DNA of 32,534 bases. It comes from Bacteroidales bacterium. Lineage in GTDB: Bacteria; Bacteroidota; Bacteroidia; Bacteroidales; Bacteroidaceae. Both the position numbers and the translations under genes were made by a program. This document shows, one piece after another, positions 29,901 through 32,534 of the stretch; the stretch's first letter is position 1, and each line of letters opens with the position of its first letter. The notes beneath the pieces were generated by a model. It did not search any database and was not told the DNA's origin. It saw only the letters and a list, made by a program, of their open reading frames with translations. The stretch spans positions 1-32,534 of the forward strand of contig JALFUO010000053.1 of the NCBI GenBank assembly GCA_022784065.1. The letters run 5' to 3'.

Positions 29901-31607
29901 GTTGGAGCCCACGACGCCCGCTGCGCCGGTAGCCGTGGCGGAAACGTAATAGTCGGGCAAGCGCAGCGAGCGCATCTGATACCAGTGCTCCTCGCTCTCT
30001 GTGCTTTCGGCGGGCAGGTTCAAAGCCTCTGCAAGTGCGGTGTTCAGGGCGTTTGCCATGTTGGCAGCTTCCGTTTCAGAGATAGAGGCATGAGTGAGCA
30101 GTTCGTAGGCCTCCTCTGCTTTGACATTGAATGCAGCCATGCCGGCTTCGCCATATTGTCCCATGCCTTCGCCCAGCGGGACAATATCCCCGGCAGTCAG
30201 TGCCTGACCGATGGCGTTGCGGCGCTCTGCCTGTATGATGTTTTCGGCGGCGGCCTCTTCGGTCAGCACGTTGAAGGTTTCGTCCGGGAAATAGGTGATG
30301 AGGGCATCCTTGATGATGTTAGCCATCTTGACGTAGCCCAGACCGTAGAGATAGTTCGTGTTTTTGATGTATTTGGTGTCTGCCACGTCCCCGTTGAGGA
30401 AAGGCGTGTAGCAGTCTATATACTTCACCTGGTCCGGTCCCCACTCCGAGAGGAATGCGTTGAACGGGGCGATGCGGGTGGTATTCGTGGTGGCGTTGTT
30501 CGTCGGGTGGAGGCCGATTAGAAAGATTCTGGCCTCTGGGGCCTCGGCCATTATTGCTTCGATCACCCGAATGTAGTTTAGCTTCACGGTTTCCAGGTCT
30601 TCAGAACCAATGGCATCGGAAGTTCCGGCATAGAGCAGAACTGCTTTTGGGTGCTGTTTGTCAACCTCTGTCCGGGCAAAGGTGGCTTCTACGAGTTTTT
30701 GCATGTTGGTCAGACTCAGGCCGCCGTATCCCCAACCGGAACCGCGGTTCTTAAAGTGGGGGTTGCCGAAGAGTTCGTTCCATTCTCCGTTCTTTACTTC
30801 TTCGTCGCCGAAGAAGAGGATATCTTCGGAGGTGATGGGCAGCAGGCTGAAGTAGGTGGCGCGCATTCCGTGGGAGCCGGTTAATCCTCCGTCCTGCTGG
30901 GAGCTGGAGGCATTGCTGGGATAAGTCGGGTGGACCGTGCCCCAATTGCCTGACAAAAGCCCACGCTCATAAAAGGCTTCGCACCATTTCTGATAAGAAG
31001 CAGCAGTGAGGTGAAGTCCGTCGTAGCTCCAAACGCCGCCTGAAGCCACGTCGGTCAGCAGGTCGTAGAGATCGATATAGTTCAACCAATCCTCGTTTGT
31101 CTCGTCCACGAATGCCTTCACCAGGCGGTTCGTCTCGAGCCAGCGCTCGGCGGGGCGGTTCGAAGTGTTGTTGTTGAGGATGCTGTAGAGGTAGACCTGC
31201 GTCTCGGGGCTGCGCTTGTGAACGCGCTTCACGATGCTCTTGACGTAGGCGAGCACCTGTGCCGGCTCAAAATTTAAGCCGCCGCTGGTGGCAATGTCAT
31301 TAGTGCCGATCATCATAAAGAATTTCTCCGGCTTGTTGACCAAATAACTCTCAAGGTTAGCGCTCTGCTCGGTGGAATAGGTGCCCGAGTTGCCTCGGTT
31401 CACGATGGGCAGGGCTCCTTCGTCGCCGCGAAAACTTTCCACCCACGGGTGCATATCTGTGATGCTGTTGCCCACAAACACGATGCTTCCTTCTGCTGGC
31501 GGAAGGACTTTGAAGAGGTCGTACCGATGCTTACGGAACGGCTCGTCGGCCCACGCGGCGGCAAAAGCGAGGAGTGCCGCGAAGAGCAGGGTAAGGGATT
31601 TTTTCAT
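26919..31607 (-). CDS. Exported multidomain SGNH esterase-like / GH33 sialidase
   Basis: 1562 residues. A signal peptide (1-20, ending AWA) precedes an SGNH domain with VFVGNSITD (Ser48), MIGTND (100-104) and YDGLHL (Asp196, His199). A second SGNH-like domain (about 225-450) has FFGDEEV instead of GDS and YLYGLGY instead of DGxHL, so it is probably inactive. Then come a helical linker, beta-rich carbohydrate-binding-like modules (about 560-960), a BNR-associated N-domain (about 975-1125) and a GH33 sialidase (about 1135-1520) with YRIPAI and Asp boxes SDDLGKSWT, SEDGGETWG, SFDHGQTWS and STDEGETFG. It ends DLSGRRV...PGVYIKNGKKVLVR, like a type IX secretion sorting tail. The likely role is removing O-acetyl groups and then sialic acid from host glycans. 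ATG 31607 is chosen from the signal peptide. Confidence 0.92.
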   Translation of the reverse strand: MKKSLTLLFAALLAFAAAWADEPFRKHRYDLFKVLPPAEGSIVFVGNSITDMHPWVESFRGDEGALPIVNRGNSGTYSTEQSANLESYLVNKPEKFFMMIGTNDIATSGGLNFEPAQVLAYVKSIVKRVHKRSPETQVYLYSILNNNTSNRPAERWLETNRLVKAFVDETNEDWLNYIDLYDLLTDVASGGVWSYDGLHLTAASYQKWCEAFYERGLLSGNWGTVHPTYPSNASSSQQDGGLTGSHGMRATYFSLLPITSEDILFFGDEEVKNGEWNELFGNPHFKNRGSGWGYGGLSLTNMQKLVEATFARTEVDKQHPKAVLLYAGTSDAIGSEDLETVKLNYIRVIEAIMAEAPEARIFLIGLHPTNNATTNTTRIAPFNAFLSEWGPDQVKYIDCYTPFLNGDVADTKYIKNTNYLYGLGYVKMANIIKDALITYFPDETFNVLTEEAAAENIIQAERRNAIGQALTAGDIVPLGEGMGQYGEAGMAAFNVKAEEAYELLTHASISETEAANMANALNTALAEALNLPAESTESEEHWYQMRSLRLPDYYVSATATGAAGVVGSNSTAASAASMWKFVKRTDGAFDIINRQHGTFLSPSAAYDSQIQTATAQPAAGWTLSYANTQGYYIISSGTVQLNQTQAGLGYKIYNWSSESNLGSDRSDTGCQFLIEDAPEPEEPAGVLTYTIDKLNGSLYNGTTENAPYNSVWKSTATPQLTFTANANNMNWKDNNVQLFSGSSANATYTLAAPSGYVIDSYSFTFANNGHSTGLTLAFSGGPSYTTSTTAQTHSQTGLSESSVTFTLSGTNLQGVVLSDFTVKVKATEPLSLPTISTEGDVHWYYITNASTKAYCTGKVMYYDSAIDRMRFGEKAFSSDRVWSFWQQDGKLAIKNYDGVYVGTAGSGTGSNTQFGKSDTPNYIYTISEAYDYYIIKDTATELHAQEAGAVIVRWAAAADGASLWKFEKVDMSHPEATVGSTTVKQGKVTTGIGNKNQPIVRAAIRVNGVEGSNALQAVKGRVIATDPADVAAVKVYIASNDRELFVDEEGLMAWREGNGTLFGSTTDIAADGTFAVTGTHALTPGENYVWIAYDIAETAAEGHTVDAAITAYTIDGADLAEANGNPSHAVTIFLSESAVLMPYDCGSRYYRIPAITTVKKKLADGRIVDRLVTLTDDRLQHNGDLPNQVYVVAQYSDDLGKSWTQPVRVAGTAELGGAYGHGDASIVTDRTNGNIIGIMTSAGTYGHGFWASTAAQPMLWKTIISEDGGETWGTPVDHTKSLYGTGSPNATWKGGFSGSGAALQKRDGTLVSSFVNRQADNSQNFFFFMSFDHGQTWSVQGTSGTTSADEPKTLERNNGDLSIFVRATGYNFHNVTSDNGQTWHYAPQTRFTSGISGVACDGEYMTWCSTLDGNPWNIAFETLPNSSTARTNVSICLSTDEGETFGSPKTICPWGSGYSTAVVLPDGTLGVYYEEDGYYNANNYVLRFVRMSLDWASDGRYKFMEEQPFYPIPSEYTPTGINFIPAPTLPQDNAIYDLSGRRVSDTAVPGVYIKNGKKVLVR

Positions 31608-31845
31608 AGTAGGTGAGGATTTGAATTGATGAGTATTAGATAGTATTTTTTTGTGCGTGCTGGCGCAGTAATGCATTTCGCGTGTAAAAATAGGCATTTC
31701 TCGCCGATGTTGCAAAGTAGCATATTCAATGACTAAAATGGCGACCAGTTCGGTCGCACGAGTTTTCACGAATGCAAGCGAGAGCGGTCCAAAATCTCTA
31801 CAATCATTGAATTCGTGTGATTCGTTGGCAAAATAATCTCGTGGG

Positions 31846-32325
31846 CTAATCCCACGTTATCGTTAGCGAGTAATCATCGTAGTCGTAAACGCAGCCGTCG
31901 CTCCACTCGCGCCCCTCTATCTCGGCATAAAACTGCAGGCTTTTGCCGGGCTTCAGCACATAGGTGCTGCCTTTGTGTGCCAAGGTTATCATGTCGCCCT
32001 CGATACGCTCTACCTTCACACCATAGAACCCTATGAAGTCGCCCAAACACCCCGTCTTCACCTCCAAGTCGCTTTCCTCATATTCCCATTCCCCTTTGGT
32101 GTAGACGGTACTATGGCAGCGGCCATATTTTGCGTGCAGCACGATGGGTTGCTCTGGGAGGTTTGCTTCTTGGAACGCGCCGTTCACCCCTGTTCCCTCT
32201 TGAACGATGCCCGCCTCGATTGGCGAGTTGTCTGTTTCATGGTGTTGCGAAAGGGAGCAATGCTGCTCCGCGCTGCTTTCGGCATGGCTGCTACAATGGT
32301 TGATGTTGCAATCGGTTGTCATCAT
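31846..32325 (-). CDS. Unrecognised small protein
   Basis: 159 residues. The N-terminal ~50 residues are polar and rich in Cys and His (DCNINHCSSHAESSAEQHCS). Residues about 65-159 look like an all-beta domain (IVLHAKYGRCHSTVY, then FIGFYGVKVERIEGDMITL and YVLKPGKSLQFYAEIEG), ending ITWD. No signal peptide or clear family. A small hairpin (GTGGG/CCCAC, 31841-31855) covers the stop codon. No -7 box was found upstream. It lies 238 nt beyond the sialidase start codon (upstream of that gene) on the same strand; a link is not shown. The start at 32325 (MMTTD) is uncertain. Confidence 0.6.
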   Translation of the reverse strand: MMTTDCNINHCSSHAESSAEQHCSLSQHHETDNSPIEAGIVQEGTGVNGAFQEANLPEQPIVLHAKYGRCHSTVYTKGEWEYEESDLEVKTGCLGDFIGFYGVKVERIEGDMITLAHKGSTYVLKPGKSLQFYAEIEGREWSDGCVYDYDDYSLTITWD

Positions 32326-32424
32326 AGAATAGATTTAAGGTGGGTTCTATTAATTCGCTTTGGCAGATTTTGGATTTATTTTCGAGGATGAATTGTAAGT
32401 TGGCTTTCGCCTTCCTCCTTCGCG

Positions 32425-32466
32425 CCTCGGCAATATTCAAGGCAAGCTTGATATTGCTCTCGGCTT
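32425..32466. repeat. Probable member of the GCCGAG hairpin family at window end
   Basis: CTCGGCAATAT ... ATATTGCTCTCGGC with inner CAAG/CTTG pairing is built like the other GCGAGCGCA...TGCCGAGC units. The final ~200 bases of the window hold no convincing gene. Confidence 0.4.
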
Positions 32467-32534
32467 GTCGTCGGTTGAAGAGGGAGCGTAGCGGGCTACG
32501 TGACCGATGAGACTTACGATTTGGCGAGCCTTCC

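Noticed and set aside
31670-31800. Promoter box for the sialidase gene
   Set aside because: The minus strand contains TACTTTG, one base short of TAnnTTTG, with no -33 match; not strong enough to call.

Overview
The window is a chromosomal segment from a member of the order Bacteroidales, most likely a Prevotellaceae or Bacteroidaceae relative with GC-rich genes. The basis is the set of housekeeping proteins (LysRS with a Bacteroidetes-type C-terminal extension, short-type ProRS, a PUR/DUF3276 protein, ZapA, RNase Y, an OmpA-like lipoprotein), the repeated -7 promoter box TAnnTTTG (often with TTTG about 19-20 nt upstream), and an exported sialidase ending in a Prevotella-style C-terminal tail. 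No rRNA, tRNA or CRISPR array was seen.

Layout. 1-2270: an AT-richer accessory stretch holding a two-gene cassette (a SatD-family protein with a nucleotidyl-cyclase-like pattern plus an HTH, then a DUF3307 membrane protein). It has its own promoter, two dyad repeats and a terminator, and is bounded by two 40-bp direct repeats that match at 39/40 positions. 2356-5239: lysS and gpsA. 5324-11936: a surface-polymer O-acetylation cluster with two MBOAT acyltransferases, three SGNH/GDSL proteins and one small protein. 12047-13162: a PUR-family nucleic-acid-binding protein and a LuxR-type regulator with a degenerate receiver. 13270-17065: a repeat-rich, gene-poor region with two copies of a ~283-bp inverted-repeat element, one tiny gene, an XRE regulator and a long AT-rich stretch dense in GTAAAT/ATTTAC. 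17116-19425: divergent OmpA-like lipoprotein and proS. 19478-21730: a third copy of the ~283-bp element, a PurF-like protein lacking the usual N-terminal catalytic cysteine, and a different 240-bp inverted-repeat element. 21786-23464: EFR1-type flavodoxin/ferredoxin protein and ispE. 23695-26668: a probable cell-division/RNA-decay group (unknown protein, coiled-coil protein, ZapA, RNase Y). 26919-31607: a 1562-residue exported protein with an intact SGNH esterase-like domain, a second SGNH-like domain lacking catalytic residues, and a GH33 sialidase. 31846-32325: an unrecognised small protein.

Three points stand out. (i) The SatD/DUF3307 cassette looks like a mobile or exchangeable cyclase-like plus membrane-protein module. 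(ii) At least four families of small palindromic or inverted-repeat elements fill the intergenic gaps, and some supply the 3' ends and stop codons of genes (third SGNH protein, ispE, zapA). (iii) Two enzymes combine familiar folds with lost catalytic residues (PurF-like without its Cys; the second SGNH domain of the sialidase). All assignments come from reading the sequence; no database search was run.
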